From positions 62,001-126,000 of the forward strand of contig NZ_FNIF01000002.1 of the NCBI RefSeq assembly GCF_900103825.1: 64,000 bases of DNA, written 5' to 3'. The notes beneath the pieces were generated by a model, which was not told the origin of the DNA, searched no databases, and worked only from the letters and a program-made list of their open reading frames with translations. Below, in pieces: positions 7,754 to 15,963 of the stretch. Numbering within the stretch: position 1 is the first letter of the stretch; each line of letters opens with the position of its first letter. The position numbers and the translations under genes are program-made. Origin of the DNA: Paenibacillus sp. yr247 (GTDB taxonomy: Bacteria > Bacillota > Bacilli > Paenibacillales > NBRC-103111).

Positions 7754-9496
7754 CTAACCAATATTTTGAAAATAATAAATGCTGCCTTGATGCGCTTTGG
7801 CCTTCTTTTTGAGAAGAGCCGCTGTTTGAGAAATGTGTTCGAGTGAAATGGGAGATTCACAGCTGCAAACGACTAAAGAGAGCGACAGTGTGACTCCCTC
7901 GCTTTTAACCTTATTACCGATCCGGTCCCAAACATACTCCCATTCCTCTTCTTCATAAAACATTTGCACGCCCTGCTCAAAGCGTCGAATCGTTTCCTGA
8001 CACAGAAGTTCAGGCGATTTCGTAGAAGAAATAACGATAAAATCATCACCTCCCACATGCCCCACAAAATCATAAGGTGTCCCGCAAACCGCAATTGCCT
8101 GCTGCATAACATCCGCTGTGTATTGAATCAATTGATCCCCTTTTTGAAAGCCAAACCGGTCGTTGAACCATTTGAAATAATCCAGATCCGCGTAAACAAC
8201 ATGAAACGGTTTGTTCTCACTCATCCTTTTGTTCAATTCCCTATTGATTTGCAAATTCCCTGGCAGCCCTGTCAAAGGATTGGCCACTCGAGCAGACTCC
8301 ATCCTTACATTCGTAATACTTTCAAGAATCGTTCTGATTGAAGCTACTCCCGCCAATTTCCCATTGCTCGTAATGACCACAAGATCATATAAATGATTGA
8401 TTGAGCGTGAGGTCGCCATCTGTGACACTTGCTCAACCGACATGAACTCGTCCACAATCAGCGGCGATCCATCCATGATGCCGTCAATCGTACGGTTCCA
8501 GAACAAAGAGAAGGCATACTGTCCAGCCAATTGCTGAAACAAGCGATCTCTCATCATCAGACCGACTGGCGCTTCCTCACTAACAATAACGACACCGACA
8601 TCCTCTTGTTTTTTTTTGAAATACTCCGCTACTTCCGAAACCTGCACTTTATTATCAAATACTTTTACAGGTGTTTTCAGGTCGCCTATGCTCCAAGTCA
8701 TGCCGCCTCCTTGTACTTTGCGATGCTGCCAAATTAATATCTTCAGACTGTCCTGAACCTTCGCTGGGGATTCATTTGGCCTTCCTAGCAAAAAGCCTTG
8801 CGCGTAATGTACGCCAAGCCGAGTTAATTTGATTAATTCATCTGCATGCTCAATTCCTTCAGCAATTATAGAGATGTTCATTTTTTGGGCAAATGTCACA
8901 AACGTTTCTAAAATGTACTCTTTTACTTTGTTTTTATGTATGTTTTCGATGAGGGATCGATCAATTTTTATAAAATCGGGCTGCAGCTCAGCAATAGCTT
9001 GTAAGGAGGAATAACCCGCTCCCGCGTCATCTATCGCAATCCGATAGCCTTGTTTACGATAATGCTCTAGAATCTTTTGAGCGAGGGAGAAATCCTCGAT
9101 GGAGCTTCGTTCTGTAATTTCAAACACTACGTTGCTTGGACGAAGTCCGTATTTCTGCAAAATCTCCAGTGTTTTACCAGGAACAAAGCCTGGATCATAA
9201 AGTACTTGCGATGAGATATTAATAAAAAGCAATTGCTGCGGATGCTCCAAAATCGATCCTTGAATCGCTTTTTCACGTGCTAGCTGCTCAAGCATATAAA
9301 GCTCGCCCTGCTGCTCAGCGAATTGAAACATAGCCAAAGGTGAATGAAAGGGACTATCTTTGGGACCGCGAATTAACGCTTCATACCCCATCACATGACC
9401 ATCCTGCAGCGAAACAATAGGTTGATAGACCGAATAAATTAACTCCTTTTCTATCATTTTTTGAAACTGTACCAGCACTTCTGACTGAGCGTTCAT
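7754..9496 (-). CDS. Cyclic-di-GMP protein: EAL - CBS pair - GGDEF
   Basis: The order of domains is an EAL phosphodiesterase (about 10-245), a CBS pair (about 270-400) and a GGDEF cyclase (about 405-575). EAL residues look complete: E39-A-L, FINIS, EITER, AIDDAGAGYSS, FIKID and AEGIE. The cyclase motif is GGDDF, a plausible active form. The inhibitory I-site has T in place of R (TPYD before VGGDDF), so product inhibition may be absent. The CBS pair probably senses an adenine nucleotide. No transmembrane segment is seen, so it is cytosolic. The ATG at 9496 is preferred on ribosome-site spacing; 9505 is an alternative. It is divergent from a sensor kinase. Confidence 0.9.
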   Translation of the reverse strand: MNAQSEVLVQFQKMIEKELIYSVYQPIVSLQDGHVMGYEALIRGPKDSPFHSPLAMFQFAEQQGELYMLEQLAREKAIQGSILEHPQQLLFINISSQVLYDPGFVPGKTLEILQKYGLRPSNVVFEITERSSIEDFSLAQKILEHYRKQGYRIAIDDAGAGYSSLQAIAELQPDFIKIDRSLIENIHKNKVKEYILETFVTFAQKMNISIIAEGIEHADELIKLTRLGVHYAQGFLLGRPNESPAKVQDSLKILIWQHRKVQGGGMTWSIGDLKTPVKVFDNKVQVSEVAEYFKKKQEDVGVVIVSEEAPVGLMMRDRLFQQLAGQYAFSLFWNRTIDGIMDGSPLIVDEFMSVEQVSQMATSRSINHLYDLVVITSNGKLAGVASIRTILESITNVRMESARVANPLTGLPGNLQINRELNKRMSENKPFHVVYADLDYFKWFNDRFGFQKGDQLIQYTADVMQQAIAVCGTPYDFVGHVGGDDFIVISSTKSPELLCQETIRRFEQGVQMFYEEEEWEYVWDRIGNKVKSEGVTLSLSLVVCSCESPISLEHISQTAALLKKKAKAHQGSIYYFQNIG

Positions 9497-9558
9497 GTCC
9501 ATCATCCCTTACCTAATTATAAGTATATCTCTAGTCTATCAAACCAAATGACTGGCTT

Positions 9559-9597
9559 TATTATCCATATGTAAAATGTATGTAAAGACTTTAAATA
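9559..9597 (-). promoter_or_regulatory. Possible partial Pho box upstream of the EAL-GGDEF gene
   Basis: On the minus strand TTTACA occurs at 9586-9581 and again at 9575-9570, an 11-base period. The flanking positions (TATTTA before, ATAATA after) fit poorly. Two good repeats out of four is weak support for PhoP binding, but the spacing matches the boxes at pstS. Confidence 0.3.
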
Positions 9598-9688
9598 AAA
9601 AAGAGGGAATTCCATCTTTTCCACGAAAAAGAGAAGGATGGATTGTTAGGTGCGTACAAAGCAAGTACATGCACGGAAAGGATTTGAA

Positions 9689-11266
9689 ATGGAACATCAA
9701 GTAAAAATCTTGGCGGTAGATGACCGTTACGAGAACTTGCTGGCTCTGAATAGCATTTTAGCTTCTTCCCACTATGACGTTATATCTTTGCAATCCGGCG
9801 AAGAGGTTCTGAGATATTTACTAAAGGAACCCGCCGATCATATCGCTGTGATTTTAATGGATGTGCAAATGCCGGGACTCAGCGGTTTTGAGACGGTCGA
9901 ACTGATCAAGCAGCGTAAAGCTTGTCAGGACATTCCCATTATATTTCTAACGGCTCTGAGCACCTCGATCGAGCATGTGTTGAAAGGCTATCATGTAGGA
10001 TCGATTGATTATTTATTTAAGCCAGTCCATCCCGAAATGCTGCGCATGAAAGTCGATGCCTTCGTTAATATGCACCTAGGTCATCTGAAAATCAAATATC
10101 AAAGTGAACTCCTGCACAAGCGAACGTTGGATCTTGAAGAGACTAACCGCAAGTTGGCTGAAGCGGAAGAGAAATTAAAGCAGCAGAATTATTTATTGGA
10201 AAAATGGGTGGAAGAGCGGACCTCAGAGTTGGTAGATGCCCATGAAAAACTGATAAAATCACAAGAACATTTCAAGAAAATGTTCATACTCTCACCTTCT
10301 TTGATGGCCATCCGCCGTCTACCTGATCTTACCTATATTGAAATTAATGAAAGCTGGAAACAATATACGGGATATGGCGACGAAATCATTGGAACAAAAA
10401 TGGATCTTTTACGAAAAGAATCGGGTGAATCAACTAGCTGTGATGAGGTTATCCATAACTGCAAAGTGAAGTATGAAACCAAATCTAAGGAAATTCGAAC
10501 TGCCCTGCTTTCAACGGAAATCATCGATATCGAAAATGAAAGCTGCTTGCTCCAAGTGGCTGTCGATATCACAGAAAGCTTGCGATTTGAAACGGAAATG
10601 GCTCGTCTTGCTCAATTAAACCTTGTCGGTGAAATGGCCGCTGGTATTGCCCATGAGATTCGCAATCCCATGACAACGATTCGTGGATTCCTGCAATTAT
10701 TTCGTGAAAATGATCGGAATATGCAAAAACAATATATCCCTATCATGTTGGAAGAATTGGACCGTGCGAATGAAATTATCACTGAATATTTATCTCTAGC
10801 CAAAAATAAGCAATCCTATCAGAAGCCTGAAAATATCAACCGCATTATCGAAATGCTCTTGCCTCTCATACAAGCTGAAGCTGTCATGTCCGGCAAGCAT
10901 GTTGATTTCAAGTTCGTGGATTGTCCTGATATCCAGCTGGATGATAAAGAGATGCGTCAACTCATATTGAATATGTGTATGAATGGTCTCGAAGCTATGA
11001 TCGTTGGTGGTAAGCTGAGAATTGAGACGTACCGGGAGAACGAACACGTTGTCCTACTCATTGCTGATGAGGGTACAGGTATTGATGAAAAGCATCTGGA
11101 GAAGCTTGGACGTCCATTCTTCACAACAAAAGACGAAGGGACAGGACTCGGTTTAGCCATTTGCTACAGCATCGCAGCCAGACACCATGCATCAATTGAA
11201 GTTCAGTCAAGTCCGAAAGGGACAAGCTTCTTTATTCGATTTCCCATTCATGGCTCAAATAAATGA
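9689..11266 (+). CDS. Cytosolic REC-PAS-histidine kinase
   Basis: A receiver domain comes first (residues 1-125; acidic D11/D12, phosphoacceptor D58, K111), then a coiled coil (about 140-190), a PAS domain (about 195-305) and a HisKA/HATPase module (about 310-525). H322 lies in AAGIAHEIRNPMTTIRG, a sequence typical of sporulation-type KinA-E kinases. The N box (LNMCMNGLEAM) and the G boxes (DEGTGID, GTGLGLAIC) are intact. There are no membrane segments, so input arrives through REC and PAS. An in-frame GTG at 9650 is an alternative start; the ATG at 9689 follows AAAGGA. No cognate response regulator is adjacent. A phosphorelay role is an inference. Confidence 0.88.
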   Translation: MEHQVKILAVDDRYENLLALNSILASSHYDVISLQSGEEVLRYLLKEPADHIAVILMDVQMPGLSGFETVELIKQRKACQDIPIIFLTALSTSIEHVLKGYHVGSIDYLFKPVHPEMLRMKVDAFVNMHLGHLKIKYQSELLHKRTLDLEETNRKLAEAEEKLKQQNYLLEKWVEERTSELVDAHEKLIKSQEHFKKMFILSPSLMAIRRLPDLTYIEINESWKQYTGYGDEIIGTKMDLLRKESGESTSCDEVIHNCKVKYETKSKEIRTALLSTEIIDIENESCLLQVAVDITESLRFETEMARLAQLNLVGEMAAGIAHEIRNPMTTIRGFLQLFRENDRNMQKQYIPIMLEELDRANEIITEYLSLAKNKQSYQKPENINRIIEMLLPLIQAEAVMSGKHVDFKFVDCPDIQLDDKEMRQLILNMCMNGLEAMIVGGKLRIETYRENEHVVLLIADEGTGIDEKHLEKLGRPFFTTKDEGTGLGLAICYSIAARHHASIEVQSSPKGTSFFIRFPIHGSNK

Positions 11267-11311
11267 AAAAAGGGACTCTCCAATGTCTTTACGACTTTGG
11301 AGGTCCCTTTC
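11266..11311. terminator. Bidirectional terminator between kinase and phoU
   Basis: AAAGGGAC...CTCCAA pairs with TTGGAG...GTCCCTTT. An A run precedes it and T-rich sequence follows, so it can serve both convergent genes. Confidence 0.75.
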
Positions 11312-11326
11312 ATGTTTAAGATTGAC

Positions 11327-11986
11327 TTACACGTTCAAATCTTTGCGTTTCCCTGTGACCATATAAATAACACCTTCACCGATATTCGTTGTATGATCAG
11401 CTACACGCTCCAAGAAATGGGCCACTAGCAATAAATGTGTCAACTGACGGTTACGGTTATAATCCGAGCTCATCATACTCATCAGTTCCTGCATCACTGT
11501 GCTGTATAGCTTGTCCACGCGATCATCTTTCTCAGCAAGCGATGCCGCTCTGTGAACATCGCGTTCCGTATAGGATATGAGGCTTTCATGCAGCATCTCA
11601 ATGGCGATTTCTGCCATTGCCGGGATAGTTTCGAGCGGCTTCACTAGCTCTTCTCCAGCGAAACGAATCGTAATCTTTGCAATATCCACTGCATGATCTG
11701 CGATACGCTCTAAATCGATGGCTATTTTCAAAGCAGTACCTATAATACGCAGGTCGCTTGCCATTGGTTGCTGCAGGGCTATTAAGCGCAGAGAAAGCTC
11801 ATCGATTTTTGTCAAATAGTCATCAATAAGGTCATCGTTTTTAATTACTTGCTGTGCTTCCTTCTCATCGAGCTTAGCCAACGACTCCACTGACTGAAAA
11901 ATCAAATCTTTTACGCTTTCCCCCATATCCAGTAATTCTTTTTGCAATAATGCCAATGATTGGTGAAACCCAGGTCTTGCGTCCAT
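11327..11986 (-). CDS. phoU: Phosphate signalling protein PhoU
   Basis: PhoU modulates the Pst transporter and PhoR-type sensing. The 219-residue all-helical protein shows the two PhoU repeats with the metal-binding E/DxxxD-type helices DLERIADHAVDIA and FLERVADHTTNIGE. The GGAAGGGG ribosome site precedes the ATG. It is the last gene of pstS-pstC-pstA-pstB-phoU, 24 bases after pstB. Length and motifs are normal. Expression should follow the Pho box upstream of pstS. Confidence 0.97.
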   Translation of the reverse strand: MDARPGFHQSLALLQKELLDMGESVKDLIFQSVESLAKLDEKEAQQVIKNDDLIDDYLTKIDELSLRLIALQQPMASDLRIIGTALKIAIDLERIADHAVDIAKITIRFAGEELVKPLETIPAMAEIAIEMLHESLISYTERDVHRAASLAEKDDRVDKLYSTVMQELMSMMSSDYNRNRQLTHLLLVAHFLERVADHTTNIGEGVIYMVTGKRKDLNV

Positions 11987-12010
11987 TTGCTTCTCCCCTT
12001 CCAGTTGTTG

Positions 12011-12772
12011 TTAACCAAATCTTCCCGTAATATAGTCCTCTGTGCGTTGATCATTAGGATTAGTGAAAATTTTATCAGTCTTGTCCGTTTCCACTAAAAA
12101 TCCGTTTAGGAAGAAAGAGGTCATATCCGAAATCCTTGCCGCCTGCTGCATGTTGTGTGTCACGATGATAATCGTGTATTTCTCTTTCAATGTTTGTGTT
12201 AGCTCTTCCACCTTGAGTGTTGAGATTGGATCAAGCGCTGATGTAGGCTCATCCATAAGTAGGACATCAGGCTCTACCGCAAGCAAACGAGCAATGCATA
12301 AACGCTGCTGTTGTCCACCAGACAAACCAAGTGCCGATTTGTGCAAGCGATCCTTCACTTCATCCCACAGTGCAGCTTGTACAAGGCTGCGTTCCACGAT
12401 TTCATCCAGAACTGCCTTCTTCTTGGTGCCATGAATGCGTGGACCGTAGGCAATGTTGTCATAAATGCTCATGGGGAAAGGATTTGGACGTTGAAAAACC
12501 ATCCCTACACGTTTACGTAGAGAAACAACATCTGAATCCGAGCCGTAAATATTATGACCATCAACGGCTACATTTCCTGTAATCCGAACGCTATCAATTA
12601 GATCATTCATACGGTTCAATGTTCGCAAGAAGGTGGACTTCCCACATCCTGAAGGACCAATCAAAGCGGCGATTGTTCCCTTTTCTATCGCTAATTCAAT
12701 ATCGTGGAGAGCATGATTTTCTCCGTAGAATAAATTTAATTTGTCCGTTTTTATTTTATGTTTGTTCTCCAC
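12011..12772 (-). CDS. pstB: Phosphate ABC transporter ATP-binding protein
   Basis: PstB powers high-affinity phosphate import. The 253-residue ATPase has Walker [10 protein letters not shown], the Q-loop [14 protein letters not shown] typical of PstB, the signature LSGGQQQR, Walker [12 protein letters not shown] and the switch histidine in IIVTHNMQQ. The start is GTG, two bases after the pstA stop, with a GGGGGG-rich ribosome site inside the end of pstA. It acts with PstA/PstC on the inner face of the membrane. Confidence 0.97.
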   Translation of the reverse strand: MENKHKIKTDKLNLFYGENHALHDIELAIEKGTIAALIGPSGCGKSTFLRTLNRMNDLIDSVRITGNVAVDGHNIYGSDSDVVSLRKRVGMVFQRPNPFPMSIYDNIAYGPRIHGTKKKAVLDEIVERSLVQAALWDEVKDRLHKSALGLSGGQQQRLCIARLLAVEPDVLLMDEPTSALDPISTLKVEELTQTLKEKYTIIIVTHNMQQAARISDMTSFFLNGFLVETDKTDKIFTNPNDQRTEDYITGRFG

Positions 12773-12774
12773 GA

Positions 12775-13632
12775 TTATTTCCCCCCGGAAAGTCTTTTTT
12801 GTAAAATTCGGCTTGGAATGCTAACAAGCAGGTTGAAAATAAGTACGACGATCAGGAGCAGCGCGGCACTTCCTTTGGCAATTTCCTTGGCATCCGGAAC
12901 GAGTGCTTCAGCGCCGATATACCAGAGATGAACAGATAATGTCTCCCCCATCTTGAGTGGGTTAAAATCCGGGAAGAAGCGTGAAACCGATAAGCCCGCT
13001 GTGTAAATGAGAATGGCAGATTCGCCTAACGCGCGTCCTGCTATGAGTGTGATTCCCGTAATTAAACTAGGCAGCGCTGCAGGAATAAGCACTTTGCGAA
13101 TGGCCTGCCACTTCGTAGAACCAAGCGCTAAGCTTGCTTCCCAGTAGGACTCGGGAACAGTACGGATAGACTCTTCCGTGACCCGTACCATAACCGGTAA
13201 ATTAAGCAGCGCAACCGTTGCGGCTCCACCAATAATAGAAAATTTCAATCCTAGCAAATTGGCAAAAAGCAAAAATCCAAATAATCCAAATACGATGGAT
13301 GGCACAGATGACAAGGCCTCAACTGAGATACGCACGAGATCGGTGAACCAATTTTTTTGAGCGTAAATAGCCAAGTAAATGCCTGAAAATAATCCGATTG
13401 GAATCGAGATCAACAGAGACAAAAACAATACATAGAATGAGTTGAATAATTGAGGTCCTACACCGCCGCCAGCTTTAATCTCCTCCGGCTTACCGAAGAT
13501 GAAGTGCCAGGACAAATGTGGAACCCCTTCGCCCAATATGCGAATGAGAAACCAGGCTAGTATCGCAATAATAACGATACCCGATGCCCAAAAATAAATA
13601 GTTGCTATGCGATCGGTCGTTTTACTTGTCAT
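12775..13632 (-). CDS. pstA: Phosphate ABC transporter permease PstA
   Basis: This 285-residue permease has six predicted membrane segments and the EAA-like cytoplasmic loop [24 protein letters not shown] that docks PstB. It forms the phosphate channel with PstC. Its start overlaps the pstC stop by four bases (ATGA), and pstB follows at once, so the genes are translationally coupled. No unusual residues were seen. Confidence 0.96.
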   Translation of the reverse strand: MTSKTTDRIATIYFWASGIVIIAILAWFLIRILGEGVPHLSWHFIFGKPEEIKAGGGVGPQLFNSFYVLFLSLLISIPIGLFSGIYLAIYAQKNWFTDLVRISVEALSSVPSIVFGLFGFLLFANLLGLKFSIIGGAATVALLNLPVMVRVTEESIRTVPESYWEASLALGSTKWQAIRKVLIPAALPSLITGITLIAGRALGESAILIYTAGLSVSRFFPDFNPLKMGETLSVHLWYIGAEALVPDAKEIAKGSAALLLIVVLIFNLLVSIPSRILQKRLSGGK

Positions 13633-14564
13633 TTGAGTTCACTCCTTTTTGCAACGATGCGAATAATAAGAATCAAGGATAAGGAGATGACAAGTAAAAG
13701 AAGTGCCATTAAATAGAGGGCATTATTCCAAGTCGATCCGTAATTCGTATTTCCCATGTCCTTAACGATTGCCGTTGTTAATACGGTTGTGGAATCAAGT
13801 AATGACTTTGGCATTTGGGGCGAGTTTCCAATGACCATGAAGACGGCCATCGTTTCACCAATTGCACGGCCCATGCCCAGAATAATTGCTGTCAAAATAC
13901 CCGGTCTAGCAGCAGGTAAAAGAACACGCCACATCGTTTGCCAGCGCGTTGCACCTAATGCTAGGGATGCCTCCTCCAAACGAGTAGGAAGTGATCGAAT
14001 AGCATCTTCCGAGATAGATAATATAGTTGGTAGAATCATGATTGCTAAGATAATTGCAGCAGGCAAGATTCCGTAGCCGATACCGCCTGTTATTTTTCCT
14101 AGCGCTGGAACAATGACCGTCATCCCGATCAGACCATATACAACTGATGGAATACCTACGAACAAATCCGTTGCAGGACGCATAATTTCGCGCATCCAAT
14201 TCGGTGCAATTTTGGCCATGAACAGCGCTCCAGACAAAGCCAATGGCACAGAGAATACAACTGCAACAAGGGTCATAAGCAGTGTACTGTACAGAAAAGG
14301 AAGAGCTCCGAATTTATTTTGGCCTGGTGTCCAATCCGTTGACAAGAAAAACTCTAAAGGACTGACCCCCTGGAATGTCTTGATTCCCTGCATACCAACG
14401 AAAACAATGATGGAAAAAATGATCGCAGAAACAAGGGCAGCACTTGCGACAAACACCCATTTCATGATGCTATCTTGTCTATGTTGTCCTTGGGTCCATT
14501 TGGTTACGATTGGACGTTTTTTGTCCAATTTCGTATTTGATAATTTGTCTGCTGCGGAATTCAA
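13629..14564 (-). CDS. pstC: Phosphate ABC transporter permease PstC
   Basis: This partner permease of PstA carries the EAA loop EASLALGATRWQTMWRVLLPA and about six membrane helices, after a cytoplasmic N-terminus of roughly 30 residues. The open frame begins at 14627, but no ribosome site supports that start. GGGGGA lies eight bases before a TTG at 14564, which gives a 311-residue protein. This start is an inference from spacing. pstC follows pstS after a hairpin terminator at 14690-14722, so it is probably reached by partial readthrough. Confidence 0.94.
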   Translation of the reverse strand: MNSAADKLSNTKLDKKRPIVTKWTQGQHRQDSIMKWVFVASAALVSAIIFSIIVFVGMQGIKTFQGVSPLEFFLSTDWTPGQNKFGALPFLYSTLLMTLVAVVFSVPLALSGALFMAKIAPNWMREIMRPATDLFVGIPSVVYGLIGMTVIVPALGKITGGIGYGILPAAIILAIMILPTILSISEDAIRSLPTRLEEASLALGATRWQTMWRVLLPAARPGILTAIILGMGRAIGETMAVFMVIGNSPQMPKSLLDSTTVLTTAIVKDMGNTNYGSTWNNALYLMALLLLVISLSLILIIRIVAKRSELK

Positions 14565-14689
14565 TGGGAAAATCCCCCTTCTCTTTATACACATCACTCG
14601 AAATGCCATACTCCTATAATAGGACATGATTGTAATTGGATCGTTAATGAATTGTTAAGGGAATGTAAAAGTTTTGTTCTATAGGTAAC

Positions 14690-14722
14690 AAAAAAAGAGT
14701 GCTGCATGATGCGAGCACTCTT
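14690..14722 (-). terminator. Intergenic terminator/attenuator between pstS and pstC
   Basis: AAGAGTGCT (14695-14703) and AGCACTCTT (14714-14722) are perfect 9-bp arms, followed on the minus strand by TTTTTTT. It lies after pstS and before pstC, where it would let pstS be expressed more strongly than the membrane genes. Confidence 0.85.
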
Positions 14723-14737
14723 AGCTTGTTCTATTTA

Positions 14738-15655
14738 TTATTTTTTAAGCAGATCAGCAGGCAAGAATTTCAAATCACGAACTTGCTTACCTTGGAACTC
14801 TTTGCTGGAGATGTAAGCGATGAATGCTTTAGCTGGATCTTTCGCTTCACCTTTTGTGTACATATGCTCAACACCAAACAATTTGTAAGTGCCGTTTTTG
14901 ATGTTTTCTTCGGAGTAAGCTACACCATCAAGTTTCAATGCTTTCACTGTGTCATCGATGTAAGGTGTATCAACGTAACCGATAGAGCTGGATTGACCAA
15001 CAACAGCTGTTTTCATTGCACCGCTGTTCTCTTGTGTGATACCGTCTTTCGTGAATTCTTTACCATCAAGAATAATTTGTTTAACTAGAGTACGGGAACC
15101 GGAGCTGTCTGGACGGTGAACAAGAACGATTTTCGCGTCATTACCGCCAACTTCTTTCCAGTTTGTAATTTTACCCATGTAAATATCTGCTGCTTGTTGT
15201 TTGGTTACATTATCAACTTTAACATCTTTATTTACGATTAGCGCGAAAGGAGCAATAGCAACTTGGTGATCAACAAGACCTTTATCTTTATATTCAGCAG
15301 CTGGCTCTACATCGGAGTTACCAATGTCAGAAGTACCGTCTGCTACGTTTTTAATTCCTGTACCTGATCCGCCTGCTGTAACGTTGATCGTTACTTTCGG
15401 GTTCTTTTCCATGAACTCTGTTGCCGCTTGTTTTACTAAAGGAAGAAGTGCGCTGGAGCCGGAAGCTGTTACTGTACCGCTAAGCTCTGTTTTTGTTGCG
15501 TCAGCTGGTTTAGCAGAAGCAGCCGCACTAGCAGCAGGTGTTGCAGAAGCAGCGTTTTTAGTATCTGTTTTAGCGCCGCAACCAACCAATGACCCCATCA
15601 TTAATACCGCGGAAAGTGTAAATGTAATACCTTTTTTCGACATGAACTTAAACAT
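14738..15655 (-). CDS. pstS: Phosphate-binding lipoprotein PstS
   Basis: PstS captures phosphate outside the membrane and delivers it to PstAC. The likely ATG at 15655 gives 305 residues and lies 11 bases after AAAGGAGG. The signal sequence ends in a lipobox (SLVGC), followed by an Ala/Thr-rich linker. The mature domain shows ASGSSALLPL, GGSGTGIKN, the SDIGNSD segment and RPDSSGSRT, which form the phosphate pocket in this family. The upstream region carries four TT-A-CA-type repeats at 11-base intervals (15760-15798), indicating PhoP control. The gene is divergent from a chemoreceptor gene. Confidence 0.97.
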   Translation of the reverse strand: MFKFMSKKGITFTLSAVLMMGSLVGCGAKTDTKNAASATPAASAAASAKPADATKTELSGTVTASGSSALLPLVKQAATEFMEKNPKVTINVTAGGSGTGIKNVADGTSDIGNSDVEPAAEYKDKGLVDHQVAIAPFALIVNKDVKVDNVTKQQAADIYMGKITNWKEVGGNDAKIVLVHRPDSSGSRTLVKQIILDGKEFTKDGITQENSGAMKTAVVGQSSSIGYVDTPYIDDTVKALKLDGVAYSEENIKNGTYKLFGVEHMYTKGEAKDPAKAFIAYISSKEFQGKQVRDLKFLPADLLKK

Positions 15656-15744
15656 AGTTAGCATGTCCTCCTTTGATTTTATGTTACTTGTTCTGTTAGT
15701 TTCGATTTCCACATTGATTGTCTGTCGAACTAACTTACTTTTAC

Positions 15745-15798
15745 ATCATAACAACCGAATGTAAAAAACAAACCCTCGAAACGTAAACGTAATGTAAA
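15745..15798 (-). promoter_or_regulatory. Pho box and -10 element of pstS
   Basis: On the minus strand, hexamers start at 15798 (TTTACA), 15787 (TTTACG), 15776 (AGGGTT, degenerate) and 15765 (TTTACA), each separated by five bases. A TATGAT -10 candidate (15750-15745) follows after nine bases. This matches the known Bacillus PhoP site: TT(A/T/C)ACA repeats with 11-base period upstream of an activated promoter. Confidence 0.8.
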
Positions 15799-15837
15799 AC
15801 TTTTATTTCGACCTCCCTTCGTAGATTATTGGATAAT

Positions 15838-15891
15838 TTTACAGTTCATTAACAGAGTTCGACGCTATAGTTAACAGAAACACCCTATATT
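15838..15891 (+). promoter_or_regulatory. Pho box and -10 element of the chemoreceptor gene
   Basis: On the plus strand TTTACA (15838), TTAACA (15849), CGACGC (15860, degenerate) and TTAACA (15871) lie at exact 11-base steps. A TATATT -10 candidate (15886-15891) follows after nine bases. The arrangement is the same as that facing pstS, including the degenerate third repeat and the nine-base gap. Confidence 0.7.
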
Positions 15892-15963
15892 TAATAGAAA
15901 CAACAAGAATCCACTCGAATCATGACTACTAATGGGGGAATTATATTGAGGAAGATATTCAAT

